64,000 bases of DNA from CAYOWQ01 sp964407695 (lineage in GTDB: Bacteria; Planctomycetota; Phycisphaerae; Phycisphaerales; SM1A02). Position 1 is the first letter of the stretch. Every line of letters begins with the position of its first letter. Where the stretch lies: positions 124,001 through 188,000 of the forward strand of contig CAYOWQ010000003.1 of assembly GCA_964407695.1 (NCBI GenBank). The letters run 5' to 3'. The notes under the pieces are model-generated. The model saw only the letters and a list, made by a program, of their open reading frames with translations, was not told where the DNA came from and did no database searches. Both the position numbers and the translations under genes were made by a program. This document shows positions 26,741-35,505 of the stretch, one piece after another.

Positions 26741-27859
26741 CTAGGCGAGCAAGGCGTCCAACAACTCGACGACCCCCTTGCCCTGGGTCGCAACGGTCTC
26801 GTAGATCTTCCGGCCGCCGGCGATATCAAGCAGTTCTCGAACGAGCTTTCCCTCACCGGCATGATCGGCCTTGTTGGCCACAAAAAGGTCGGCGATCTCC
26901 AGTATCCCTGCCTTGTCCATCTGGACTGCGTCGCCCATGCCGGGGACAACGACGACGGCCGTGCGATCGACATGATTTCGAATGGCGACGTCGTTCTGCC
27001 CGGCCCCGACCGTTTCAACGATAAGGGTGTCGAATCCGGCAGCGCCGATCAGACCCACGATGTCGTTAAGGGTTGAGTAGTCCTCGCCCACGATCGCCAG
27101 CGATCGGTAGAACACGTTCTCATCAAGGGAGTTGAAATCCACCCGCAACCGGTCGCCCAGCAATGCTCCGCCGGTGATCGGGCTCATGGGATCAAAAGCG
27201 ACGACCGCAAACTTCTGGCCGCGACGAACCGCCTCTGACGCCATCGCGGCCACAAGCGTGCTCTTGCCGGCGCCCGGAGAGCCGGTGATGCCGATTACTC
27301 GAGACGGGCGTTTCAGGACGACGTCGCCCGGGGTCTTCTTTGCATGGGCCAATGAGATCTGTCGCGCCAGCCTTGCGGTCGGGTGTGGCAACGCCAGCGG
27401 CGCGTACGCCCGCACGGTCTCTCGAACCGATGTTACGATTTCTTCAAGCCCGGTTCCCGTGTGATAGATCCGGCGAACGCCGCCATCCAGAAGCGCTTTC
27501 ACGTCCTCTTGTGGAATGATTCCGCCCACATTGACAACCATGTCGGGGCGGCCGACCTTGGCGTTCTCCTCAATCAGCCTTGGAACCAGAACCAGATGCG
27601 AGTTGCTCATCATGGAGCAGGCGATGCAATCGGCATCCTCATCCCGTGCTGAGATGGCCAGCGACCGGGGCGTTTGCCAAAGTCCGGAATAAATCACATG
27701 GATACCGGAATCGCGCATCAGTCTGGCGATCAGCTTGACTCCGCGATCATGCCCGTCCAGGCCCATCTTTCCCAGCAGGACGCGAGGTCGGTGGGGGAGG
27801 TCGCCGCAGCGATCCTTCTTCTCGATCGACGTGGTTGGTTCGTGCGTGAGGCTCGGCAT
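26741..27859 (-). CDS. Cobalamin-binding domain fused to MeaB-type G-protein chaperone
   Basis: 372-aa fusion. The N-terminal 150 residues are a B12-binding domain of the methylmalonyl-CoA mutase type: DGHDRG holds the D-x-H-x-x-G motif whose His ligates cobalt, followed by MSNSHL and NVGGIIP. The C-terminal 200 residues are a MeaB/ArgK GTPase: Walker A GITGSPGAGKST, PITGGALLGDRLRV, VETVGAGQNDVAI and the NKAD specificity motif. IcmF (isobutyryl-CoA mutase) has these two domains in this order followed by the mutase barrel, which is absent here. The protein therefore looks like the small subunit plus chaperone of an acyl-CoA mutase whose large subunit is encoded elsewhere. The acyl-CoA carboxylase subunit at 43824 could feed the same pathway. 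Confidence 0.85.
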   Translation of the reverse strand: MPSLTHEPTTSIEKKDRCGDLPHRPRVLLGKMGLDGHDRGVKLIARLMRDSGIHVIYSGLWQTPRSLAISARDEDADCIACSMMSNSHLVLVPRLIEENAKVGRPDMVVNVGGIIPQEDVKALLDGGVRRIYHTGTGLEEIVTSVRETVRAYAPLALPHPTARLARQISLAHAKKTPGDVVLKRPSRVIGITGSPGAGKSTLVAAMASEAVRRGQKFAVVAFDPMSPITGGALLGDRLRVDFNSLDENVFYRSLAIVGEDYSTLNDIVGLIGAAGFDTLIVETVGAGQNDVAIRNHVDRTAVVVVPGMGDAVQMDKAGILEIADLFVANKADHAGEGKLVRELLDIAGGRKIYETVATQGKGVVELLDALLA

Positions 27860-27903
27860 GGCGGGTTTGCGACGCAGATCGCAAGGAGCGGATGATAGCG
27901 GCT

Positions 27904-28656
27904 TTACCCGCCTGAGTGCTGCGGCAGGAGCAGACGCGGCACAATCTCGCCAGCCCGACCAATCAGCTCAAGATCCGATGAGTCCCCGGTTGTTCCCGAT
28001 TCCGGGTTCACGACCAGAATCCTTGCCCCGTTGGCGCGGGTCTGTGGAATCAGTCCCGCGGCGGGATACACGCTCGCGCTGGTTCCGACCACCAGCAGGA
28101 TCTCCGCATTCATGCAGGCCTCCATGGCCCGTGTCCAGCACTCGTGGTCCAGTGGCTCCCCGAACCACACGACCGATGGTCTCAAGTGGCGACCGCACGA
28201 TGGGCAATGACGGAGTGGCGGCGGCGAGGAGAGATCGATGCTCTCTTCAAATCCGCATCCTCCATGGCATCGATCCTGATCGATTCGCCCATGAAGGCGG
28301 AGGATTCGATCTGAGTCGCACCCCGCACGCTCAAGAAGGTCGTCAACGTTCTGGGTCACATTGAGGATCCCGGGCCAAGACGCAATCGCACGATGCGCTG
28401 CGTTCGGCACGGCCATCGCGACCTGCCGACGTCGCCACGTATACCAGTCGATCACTCGTGACGGGTGCTCTCGAAATCCCTCGGGTGAAGCGAGCTGAGC
28501 AGGATCAAAGTTCTTCCAGAGTGCGTTGGTCGATGCGTCCCGAAACGTCGCAACGCCGGATTCCGCGCTCAGTCCAGCACCCGTGAACGCGACGATGCTT
28601 CGGGCATTCAGCAGTTCAGTTCGCGCACGCCGGATTACCTCGCCGAGGCTGTCCAT
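27904..28656 (-). CDS. Sir2-family NAD-dependent protein deacylase
   Basis: Sirtuin of 250 aa that removes acyl groups from lysine using NAD. Motifs: VAFTGAGLSAESGVATFRDA (NAD loop), TQNVDDLLERAG, catalytic His in LHGRID, zinc module with cysteines in CHGGC and CPSC, RPSVVWFGEPLD, and VVGTSASVYPAAGLIP. The Cys spacing of the first pair is C-x3-C rather than the usual C-x2-C. Its start overlaps the end of the upstream membrane/phosphatase gene by 22 bp, suggesting co-transcription. It is plausibly linked to acyl-CoA metabolism encoded nearby. Confidence 0.92.
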   Translation of the reverse strand: MDSLGEVIRRARTELLNARSIVAFTGAGLSAESGVATFRDASTNALWKNFDPAQLASPEGFREHPSRVIDWYTWRRRQVAMAVPNAAHRAIASWPGILNVTQNVDDLLERAGCDSDRILRLHGRIDQDRCHGGCGFEESIDLSSPPPLRHCPSCGRHLRPSVVWFGEPLDHECWTRAMEACMNAEILLVVGTSASVYPAAGLIPQTRANGARILVVNPESGTTGDSSDLELIGRAGEIVPRLLLPQHSGG

Positions 28657-29732
28657 GCGGACTGAATCTTCGTGGTGATTGCACGGGCTGACTCGACGAG
28701 GTCTTCAGATTCACTCAGTTCAGTCAATGCCTGATCAAGAGACTCGAAAATCTGATTCATTGTCGCCCTTGGATTTTCGGTGGCCGAAGGGTCGGGAAGA
28801 GGCCAGTGCACGGTTGTCGCATTCGCCACTGTCGGGCATTCAGCCGCCGCGGAATCGCACAACGTGATGACGAGGTCATAGCCATTGTCGACCGCGTCAC
28901 TCATTGCCTTGGACCGGAGACCCTCGGCCGTCAGTCCATGATGCTTCAGCGTGTCAAGGGCGCCCTGACTTAGCTGGCCTGCAGGTTTGGTGCCGGCGGA
29001 GCTGGCTTCAAGCTTGGCGCCATGTTTCTGGTTGGCGATCGCCTCAGCCATGATGGAACGGGCTGCGTTGGCGGTGCAAACGAAGAGAATCCGTTTGCGA
29101 CTGGTCCCAGTCTTGACCTTTCGCGCTTCTTCAGTCCACTGATCGGGATAGAACCTGTGGGCAATCGCACCAACGATGAGGTGAAGATCCTTGAATTTGT
29201 AGTCGTCGAGTTCCACTCGTGTGCCGTCCTTGGCGACCACGGTCGCGATCGATTTGCGCATCCAGCGGCTCATGTCGATGTCAGCGATGTCCTGCCTTTT
29301 CACTACGCCTTCCGGTGCATGAAGCGTCCCATCCTCATCGAGCCGAAACTTCCGCCGAAGCAGCTGGAGACTTGCCCAGAGAAAGTACGGCGTGCCCAGA
29401 ATGCCGCACCCGACCGTATACGCCCACAGTTGAACCGCGCGATCAAAGGCTCCCGGACGCTGGGGGGGCGATGAGAATGTGGCCAACTCGCTCTCGATCT
29501 CGTCGTACCTCTTGCTGTCCGCGGAGACATTTGAAGGCGAGGTGCCCTGATTGCGTTGAATCAACTCCGCCTTCTGCGCCAAGAGATCGTCGTACCGATC
29601 GCACAATCTCTCTTGCTCCGGAATTCGAACCCAATAGTCGTACGCCCCCCAGATGCCGAATCCCAGGCAGATCACGACGAAGACAAGATTGGTGATGAGC
29701 GGCCGCAGACGTGGAGAGGACGAAATGGTCAT
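28635..29732 (-). CDS. Two-TM membrane protein fused to LMW phosphatase/arsenate reductase-like domain
   Basis: 365 aa, an unusual fusion. From the ATG at 29732 the first 215 residues hold two membrane helices (about 12-32 and 100-125) separated by a hydrophilic helical loop. A PH-like cytoplasmic section (FRLDEDGTLHAPEGVVKRQDIADIDMSRW) follows. The last 140 residues form a low-molecular-weight phosphatase fold: RILFVCTANAARSIMAEAIAN carries the C-x5-R phosphate loop, and PLPDPSATE is in the place of the general-acid Asp loop. Thioredoxin-coupled arsenate reductases share this fold, and VITLCDSAAAECP matches their redox-Cys region. No ars genes are nearby; trxB lies 0.5 kb away. The substrate is not assignable. 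Confidence 0.75.
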   Translation of the reverse strand: MTISSSPRLRPLITNLVFVVICLGFGIWGAYDYWVRIPEQERLCDRYDDLLAQKAELIQRNQGTSPSNVSADSKRYDEIESELATFSSPPQRPGAFDRAVQLWAYTVGCGILGTPYFLWASLQLLRRKFRLDEDGTLHAPEGVVKRQDIADIDMSRWMRKSIATVVAKDGTRVELDDYKFKDLHLIVGAIAHRFYPDQWTEEARKVKTGTSRKRILFVCTANAARSIMAEAIANQKHGAKLEASSAGTKPAGQLSQGALDTLKHHGLTAEGLRSKAMSDAVDNGYDLVITLCDSAAAECPTVANATTVHWPLPDPSATENPRATMNQIFESLDQALTELSESEDLVESARAITTKIQSAWTASAR

Positions 29733-29940
29733 GGTGTTTCGTTCGCCGTTCGTGGATCGTTCAGGTCCGGAATGATAGCGGCCATGGTCTGGCCTTCGAC
29801 GTACCATTATCGGCGAGGCGAACCCGGAAACTCAGAACAACGCGGAATAGGGTCTGACCCCCCGTGTCGATATTCATGAAGTCCATGGTGCGTCAGCGCA
29901 TCCGGCAATGTCCGTCGTGCGCACAGAAAGGAGATCCAGC

Positions 29941-30222
29941 ATGAAATCATCCCGGTTCAAACAACTCCGTGCAGCTTTCGTCACGGGGTCTGTCGCGGTC
30001 GGAACAGTCTTCCTGTTCGGATGCAGCGATGCCGGCCTTGGTGCAGGCATCGGAGCCGGGGTTGGCGCCATCGCCGGGTCTGTCATTGGCCATCAGTCGG
30101 GGCACACTGAAGGCGGCGCAGCCATTGGTGCCGGCGTTGGCGGCTTGGTCGGCTATCTGATTGGAAACGAATCAGACAAGCAGAAGCAGAAGCAGTACTG
30201 CCACACGAACTACAACTATTGA
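29941..30222 (+). CDS. Glycine-zipper outer-membrane lipoprotein
   Basis: 93 aa. The start at 29941 has an excellent AAAGGAGAT Shine-Dalgarno; an upstream in-frame ATG at 29908 lacks one. Signal peptide with lipobox FLFGC, then repeated G-x-G-x-G segments (GLGAGIGAGVGAIAGSVIG and AAIGAGVGGLVGYLIG) typical of glycine-zipper proteins such as SlyB/Rick_17kDa-like antigens. The C-terminus is Lys/Gln/Tyr-rich with one Cys. Role in envelope integrity is assumed from the family. Monocistronic and convergent with trxB. Confidence 0.85.
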   Translation: MKSSRFKQLRAAFVTGSVAVGTVFLFGCSDAGLGAGIGAGVGAIAGSVIGHQSGHTEGGAAIGAGVGGLVGYLIGNESDKQKQKQYCHTNYNY

Positions 30223-30245
30223 CTTCAGTGTGGCGCCGGAGAGCT

Positions 30246-31217
30246 TCAGTGCACGCCCTTGGCCGCAAGCCAACGTTCGGCGTCCAGCGCTGCGATGCAG
30301 CCCATGCCTGCGGCCGAGACGGCTTGCCGATAGGTCGGATCAGCGACGTCGCCCCCCGCAAATACACCTTCGATATTGGTTCGGCTCGAACGGTCACGAA
30401 GAAGGATGTAACCCTTGTCGTCGAGTTCAATTCCCGATCCATCAAGGAACTTCGTCGCCGGCGAATGGCCGATGGCGATAAACAGACCCTTGACCTCCAA
30501 GGTGGATTCGGCTCCGGTCTTGACATCACGCAGTTTGACGCCGGTCACCTTTTCCTCCCCGACCACATCGATCACCTGGGAATTCCAGATGACCTTGGCG
30601 TTGGGAGCCTTGAGAACTCGGTCCTGCATCGTTCTCGACGCGCGGAATTCATCGCGACGATGAATCACGTAGACCGTTGATCCAAACTTGGTGAGGTACG
30701 ACGCCTCCTCCATCGCGGTGTCGCCTCCGCCGACCACAGCCAGAGGCTGTTTGCGAAAGAGCGGCAAGGCACCGTCGCACACCGCACAGGCACTGACGCC
30801 GCCCCCAGACCGGGCCAGGCGGAGCTCATTCGGCAGACCAAGCCAGTTCGCCGTAGCCCCCGTTGCAATGATGACCGAGTGGGCCCGGACGGTATGGCCC
30901 TCGGACGTCTTCAGAGCAAATGGCCGGGCCTTGAAATCGCACGAAACAATGTCCTCACCCACCACCCGCGTCCCGAATCGCTCAGCCTGTTGCTGAAAAT
31001 GCGCCATCATCTCGGGTCCGGTGACCCCGTTGGGAAAGCCGGGGTAGTTTTCCACCTCGGTCGTCAGCATGAGTTGCCCGCCGGGCAGGCAGGGAGCCGG
31101 GTCCTGTTTTGGAACCCCGATGTAGACGACCGGATTCAGGTTGGCTCGGGCGGCGTAGATAGCTGCCGTCCAGCCCGCCGGGCCGGAACCGATGATCAGT
31201 ACTTTTTCGGCGGTCAT
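30246..31217 (-). CDS. trxB: Thioredoxin reductase
   Basis: Flavoprotein that reduces thioredoxin with NADPH. N-terminal FAD loop IIGSGPAGWTAAIYAARANLNP, redox pair CAVC followed by DGALP, NADPH loop VVGGGDTAMEEASYLTKFG, and the closing GVFAGGDVADPTYRQAVSAAGMGCIAALDAERWL. 323 aa, standard. Its ATG overlaps the stop of the upstream secreted-protein gene by 4 bp, so the two are translationally coupled, although no functional link is evident. Confidence 0.96.
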   Translation of the reverse strand: MTAEKVLIIGSGPAGWTAAIYAARANLNPVVYIGVPKQDPAPCLPGGQLMLTTEVENYPGFPNGVTGPEMMAHFQQQAERFGTRVVGEDIVSCDFKARPFALKTSEGHTVRAHSVIIATGATANWLGLPNELRLARSGGGVSACAVCDGALPLFRKQPLAVVGGGDTAMEEASYLTKFGSTVYVIHRRDEFRASRTMQDRVLKAPNAKVIWNSQVIDVVGEEKVTGVKLRDVKTGAESTLEVKGLFIAIGHSPATKFLDGSGIELDDKGYILLRDRSSRTNIEGVFAGGDVADPTYRQAVSAAGMGCIAALDAERWLAAKGVH

Positions 31218-32647
31218 TGAGTCAGGCCTTGCTCGCGAGCAACTGCCGTGGGCGGCGGCCAGAGCACCAGGTCGCCACGAAGACCATCCGGGGTGTGCTG
31301 CCGCGCTCGGTCATCCACACCATTCTGGCCCTTGGACCACAGCACCGCTCCGCTGACTTCGATTCGACCATACGGTGTGTCCATCGGTTGTTTCGATGCC
31401 GTGGAGTATTCAAAGATACCGTAATCGTCATCGAACCAATCCGCGTTGGAACGCTGCCGGGACGTCTGGCCATGAGTGTTCTCGACGGCCGGGGGGTATC
31501 TCCCGGATTTGATCTTCATCGCGAGCAGGCCCGCCGACAGGGCCGTTCCGTTGATGTTGTCGACCAGCAGTGGACGCTCGTCGAACAATTGCTCAATGTC
31601 CTGCAGGCTGAACAGAACCGCCCCGTAGCGGATCGGATTGGTGAGGTCGAACTGGGTGTGCTTTAGCAGCATCGGATCGCCATGACGCATTCGCCACCGT
31701 CGCCACCAGTCATCATAGATGACCGTGATTCTCTGGTTGGATGCCATGAGTGATCCGTGAATCTGTGAAATGTGCGCCCAGCGCCGAGCGGCTCCAAAGA
31801 TCGTGTAGGGCTCGGACTCCGCCTGCCGTACCGCAAAGGTTTCCACGAATCTCTGCATGTCAGGCTGGCCGCGATCGTTGAAGGCCTCCTTGAGAAGGCG
31901 CCGAGCAATGATCTGGTCGCCTTCGGGCATGGCAAGACGGCGGTCATTGGGCCACAGAAACGGCAGCTCATTCACGGCCACGCGGGTCAGGTCATCGGCG
32001 GAAACCGTGTCCTGGTTGGCGTACATCATCTCCCTCATCGCCGTCAGCAACGCCGAGAGGTTCCTCATCGAATACATCTTTTCGGCAAGCAGTTCGCGGT
32101 CGCAGCATTGCCGTACCACCCACACCATGGATACTCCGAGGTCCCAGGCGGGCTTGCCCTGCTTGGCCTCGAGCAACCGATACATCTCGGCCACCGTGTA
32201 GGCCAGGATCTTGTCCATCGCGGCGAGATACCCATACTTGATCTCGCGGAGGTTCCCGCCGACCCCAAGCTCCACGCCCAACCCGGCGTTGCGATAGCGC
32301 GGATCGAGGTCCTTCACGCCATACGGCAAACCGAGAATCTCGTTGGTCTTGCAGGCCATGATGGCCTTCCCCATCGACGCATTGGCCTCGGCCCAGGCCT
32401 TCACCTTGTCCCAGTCCTTCATCTTGTTGTGAATGGTGGACAGATTGAAATTCGGGCCGACATTCATCGGCGGCGTCGTCATATCGAGATAGGCGTCAAA
32501 GAGCGTTCGGTATGACTTATTCGCTTCCGTCGACTTGTTACCCATCGAGTTCAACTCGGCGGCTACGTCGTCGTATTGAGCAAGACTCCGGCCGGATACA
32601 AGCACGAAGGGGACAAGGACGATGGCGAGCAATCGGATCACGTTCAC
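31214..32647 (-). CDS. Secreted protein of unknown function
   Basis: 477 aa, not recognised. The GTG at 32647 was chosen because GGAG sits 9 nt upstream and a signal peptide follows (VNVIRLLAIVLVPFVLVSGRSLAQ). The mature protein is mostly helical, with many Trp, Met and Arg residues and no repeat. Cysteines are few (CKTN, QCCDRE). A C-terminal part reads GTALSAGLLAMKIKSGRYPPAVE, reminiscent of pseudopilin-like or planctomycete general-secretion substrates, but too weak to name. It is coupled to trxB by ATGA overlap. Confidence 0.7.
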   Translation of the reverse strand: MNVIRLLAIVLVPFVLVSGRSLAQYDDVAAELNSMGNKSTEANKSYRTLFDAYLDMTTPPMNVGPNFNLSTIHNKMKDWDKVKAWAEANASMGKAIMACKTNEILGLPYGVKDLDPRYRNAGLGVELGVGGNLREIKYGYLAAMDKILAYTVAEMYRLLEAKQGKPAWDLGVSMVWVVRQCCDRELLAEKMYSMRNLSALLTAMREMMYANQDTVSADDLTRVAVNELPFLWPNDRRLAMPEGDQIIARRLLKEAFNDRGQPDMQRFVETFAVRQAESEPYTIFGAARRWAHISQIHGSLMASNQRITVIYDDWWRRWRMRHGDPMLLKHTQFDLTNPIRYGAVLFSLQDIEQLFDERPLLVDNINGTALSAGLLAMKIKSGRYPPAVENTHGQTSRQRSNADWFDDDYGIFEYSTASKQPMDTPYGRIEVSGAVLWSKGQNGVDDRARQHTPDGLRGDLVLWPPPTAVAREQGLTQ

Positions 32648-32887
32648 GAGGATAACTCCGTGAATGACAGACAGATGCAGATTCCACCCCAGGTTCACCT
32701 GGGACCGGCACGGCAACCCCCAGGATGCCGAATGGCATGGTAACACAAGTCAGACGCCTGAGGCCAGCAAAGGTTCCCGATGCTCGCTGCCTCCCACCCC
32801 GGCTTTCCCGCGGCGATGGCTCGCGACTCTCCGGAGAGTTGCGGTATCATCCTCCCCCCAACTTCAATCCCCTTGGAGCAAGCCCTC

Positions 32888-33994
32888 ATGATCGTTGGTG
32901 TCCCCAAAGAAGTGAAGCCGGATGAATATCGAGTCGGAATGCGCCCCGTCGGTGTTGAGCTCTTCAAGCGCGATGGCCACTCGGTCATCGTTCAGAAAGG
33001 CTCCGGGCTCGGCTCAGGGCACCCCGACGAGCTCTACCTGGCAGCCGGCGCCACCATGGTGGACTCGGCTGAAGAGGTCTGGGCCAAGGCCGACATGATC
33101 GTCAAGGTCAAGGAACCTCAGCCGCAGGAAATCAAACTGATCCGCCGCGGCCAGATTCTCTTTACGTATTTCCACTTCGCCGCAGAGAAATCGCTGACGG
33201 TTGGCTGTCTCGAATCGGGTTGTATCGCGGCAGCATATGAGACGCTGACCGACGACGAAGGACACCTTCCGCTGTTAACTCCCATGAGCGAGGTGGCGGG
33301 GAAGTTGTCAGTTCAGGAAGGCGCCAAATACCTTGAGAAGCCATGGGGGGGCAGCGGTGTATTGCTCGGTGGTGTGCCCGGCGTGGAGCCCGGGCATGTC
33401 CTGATCATCGGCGGCGGTGTCGTCGGCACGTGTGCAGCGCGGGTTGCTGCCGGCATGGGTGCCAACGTGGTCATTCTTGATATCAATGTGGATCGATTGC
33501 GGTATCTCTCCGAAGTGATGCCCGCCAATGTCACCGTGATCTACTCCGACCCGGAGGCGATACGCGAACGTCTGAATTGGGCCGACCTCATCGTCGGTGC
33601 AGTGTTGATTCCCGGCGCGAAAGCCCCCAACCTGATCAAGCGGGCGGATCTGAAGCACATCCGGCCCGGTTCCGTCATTGTGGATGTTGCCATCGACCAG
33701 GGTGGCTGCGTCGAGACCGCGAAGGTCACGACCCACTCCAACCCGGTGTATCAGGTTGACGGTGTAGTCCACTATTGCGTGGGAAATATGCCCGGGGCGG
33801 TGGCTCGCACGTCCACCCAGGCCCTGACCAACGTCACCTTGCCGTGGGCTCTGAGGATCGCCAAGAATGGACCGGAGAAGTTGGCCCGGACCAGTCGGCA
33901 CTTTGCCAACGCCATCAACATGATCAACGGCGTTCTGACGAATCAGCCGGTTGCTGAAGCGCACGACCTTGAATTCCAGCCGCTGGCGGTCTGA
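32888..33994 (+). CDS. ald: Alanine dehydrogenase
   Basis: NAD-dependent enzyme interconverting alanine with pyruvate and ammonia. The start at 32888 gives MIVGVPKEVKPDEYRVGMRP with GGAG 10 nt upstream; the frame's earlier part is unrelated. Substrate residues lie in KVKEPQPQE and FHFAAEK. The Rossmann loop is VLIIGGGVVGTCAARVAAGMGANVVILD, and VIVDVAIDQGGCVET plus NMPGAVARTSTQALTN complete the signature. 368 aa, typical. TATCAT at 32845-32850 may be its -10. Confidence 0.95.
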   Translation: MIVGVPKEVKPDEYRVGMRPVGVELFKRDGHSVIVQKGSGLGSGHPDELYLAAGATMVDSAEEVWAKADMIVKVKEPQPQEIKLIRRGQILFTYFHFAAEKSLTVGCLESGCIAAAYETLTDDEGHLPLLTPMSEVAGKLSVQEGAKYLEKPWGGSGVLLGGVPGVEPGHVLIIGGGVVGTCAARVAAGMGANVVILDINVDRLRYLSEVMPANVTVIYSDPEAIRERLNWADLIVGAVLIPGAKAPNLIKRADLKHIRPGSVIVDVAIDQGGCVETAKVTTHSNPVYQVDGVVHYCVGNMPGAVARTSTQALTNVTLPWALRIAKNGPEKLARTSRHFANAINMINGVLTNQPVAEAHDLEFQPLAV

Positions 33995-34040
33995 ACTGAC
34001 CGGGCGCGCGGATTCGACCGTCGTATGCTGGAGTGCGGAA

Positions 34041-35372
34041 GTGGACGCAGCTGAAGTAAGTCGTGGGCAGAGCGCCCGGGCGCCCCGGTCGTCTCGGGCG
34101 TTTCTCTGGCGAATTGGCCTCCTTGGAATTGGCCTCGCGGTCTACTTCGGCGTTGCTGTCTGGTCTGATTGGCCGTTCGGGCCACCGGCACGCGATGAGG
34201 TCCACTATTGGCCCAGTGCGCTCTGGCTCACCGAATCATTCCGACTCATCCCGGAACGGCTGCGAGATTACCCGGAGCTCTGCACCCCGCTTTGGCTGCT
34301 CATCAGTGGTTGGTTTGGGCGCCTGACCGGCCTGGGGCTTCCCGGCGCCAGGGTGCTCACATTCCTCTCATCCATTTCGATCCTGTTGCTCTTTGTGTGT
34401 GCTGCGCGGGGGCCCGCCTGGCGAGTGTTTCTGTCCGGCGTTGGACTTCTCGTCTTCCCGTACGTCGCAGGACTCGCGGTTCATCTCTATCCGGACTCGC
34501 TGGCCGTGTTTCTGACGCTCACCGGACTGGCCCTGTATCTTCGGAGGCACCCGTGGTGGGCCGCTGTTTCATTCTGCCTTGCGGTGTCTACCCGACAGTA
34601 CATGGTCGCTGTACCGATTGGAATCATGCTCTGGCGGTTGACCTCGCGGGCGTCATTGGAACCGATCCGGCGAAGCTCCATGTCGATGAAGGCCACTCTG
34701 GCATCGGATATCGTCGTCTGCCTGCCGCCCCTGGTGGTGTTGGCAGGTTGGTGTCTTCTGTGGGGCGGATTCGGCCCACCAAGTGAAGTTGCCAAGCAGC
34801 AGATTCTGACAGCCCCGCTCTTTCGAGTGGTTCCGCAATACGCGATCTACTCCCTCGCGGGCGTTGGGTTCTACTTCGTAGTGGTGCATTGGACCTTGTT
34901 GGATCGCCGGTGGAACGTGCGGTCGTGGATCTCGACCCGCAGCCTCATGCTCCTCGCCATGAGCATTGCGGCCTCCGTGATTTTCACCCCCGTGGGAAAC
35001 GTTGACTACGTGCCGCGTTCCATGGGGTATCTCGATCGGATGATTCCAATCGCCGTCGGGGATTCCATGCCGGCGAGGATCGCCGTCTTCACTATCCTGG
35101 GTTGGCTTGGCTTCCGATTGATCTCGAGGTGGTCGCTTGGCAGCGCGATCGTGTTGGCTCACGTCCTCATCATGGCCAAGGCGCACATCGCCTGGGACAA
35201 ATACCTGTTTCCGGTCCTTGCCTGCCTCTGGTTCCTGTCGGCTGATTCGAACGGCAACTCACGCGAAGACGTCGAGCAGGGTGCCGGTGAGTCGCGCACG
35301 GCCAACCTCCAGCCCGGCACGGGTCAGCGATCGGCCAAGGCGATCGACTTCGCGCCACCCGGCCAGGGTTGA
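34041..35372 (+). CDS. Polytopic membrane protein, GT-C glycosyltransferase-like
   Basis: About 443 aa from the GTG at 34041 (GGAG about 7 nt upstream). Around ten hydrophobic helices. The first extracytoplasmic loop reads ARDEVHYWPSALWLTESF, with an acidic D-E pair after helix 1 as in GT-C enzymes that use lipid-phosphate sugars. DYPELCTPLWLLISGW next recalls the TPPG-like segment of ALG10-type transferases. A hydrophilic tail of about 35 residues ends the protein. Assignment to GT-C is by topology and these motifs only; substrate unknown. It follows ald by 46 bp. Confidence 0.5.
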   Translation: MDAAEVSRGQSARAPRSSRAFLWRIGLLGIGLAVYFGVAVWSDWPFGPPARDEVHYWPSALWLTESFRLIPERLRDYPELCTPLWLLISGWFGRLTGLGLPGARVLTFLSSISILLLFVCAARGPAWRVFLSGVGLLVFPYVAGLAVHLYPDSLAVFLTLTGLALYLRRHPWWAAVSFCLAVSTRQYMVAVPIGIMLWRLTSRASLEPIRRSSMSMKATLASDIVVCLPPLVVLAGWCLLWGGFGPPSEVAKQQILTAPLFRVVPQYAIYSLAGVGFYFVVVHWTLLDRRWNVRSWISTRSLMLLAMSIAASVIFTPVGNVDYVPRSMGYLDRMIPIAVGDSMPARIAVFTILGWLGFRLISRWSLGSAIVLAHVLIMAKAHIAWDKYLFPVLACLWFLSADSNGNSREDVEQGAGESRTANLQPGTGQRSAKAIDFAPPGQG

Positions 35373-35505
35373 TTCATCCGCAAGCCCCGAGGTTCCGAGA
35401 ACGGTGACGGCAACACGAGACCTGAACTGAGCAAGGACGCCATGTCCGATCGCCGCGAAGGACGGGGTGATGCCGCCGTGTGGGGACATGCACAAACCAT
35501 TGGAT

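Noticed and set aside
35259..35495. 78-codon minus-strand frame after lipB
   Set aside because: It overlaps the tail of the GT-C-like gene, has no Shine-Dalgarno and no family match. It remains possible as a small gene but is not supported enough to list.
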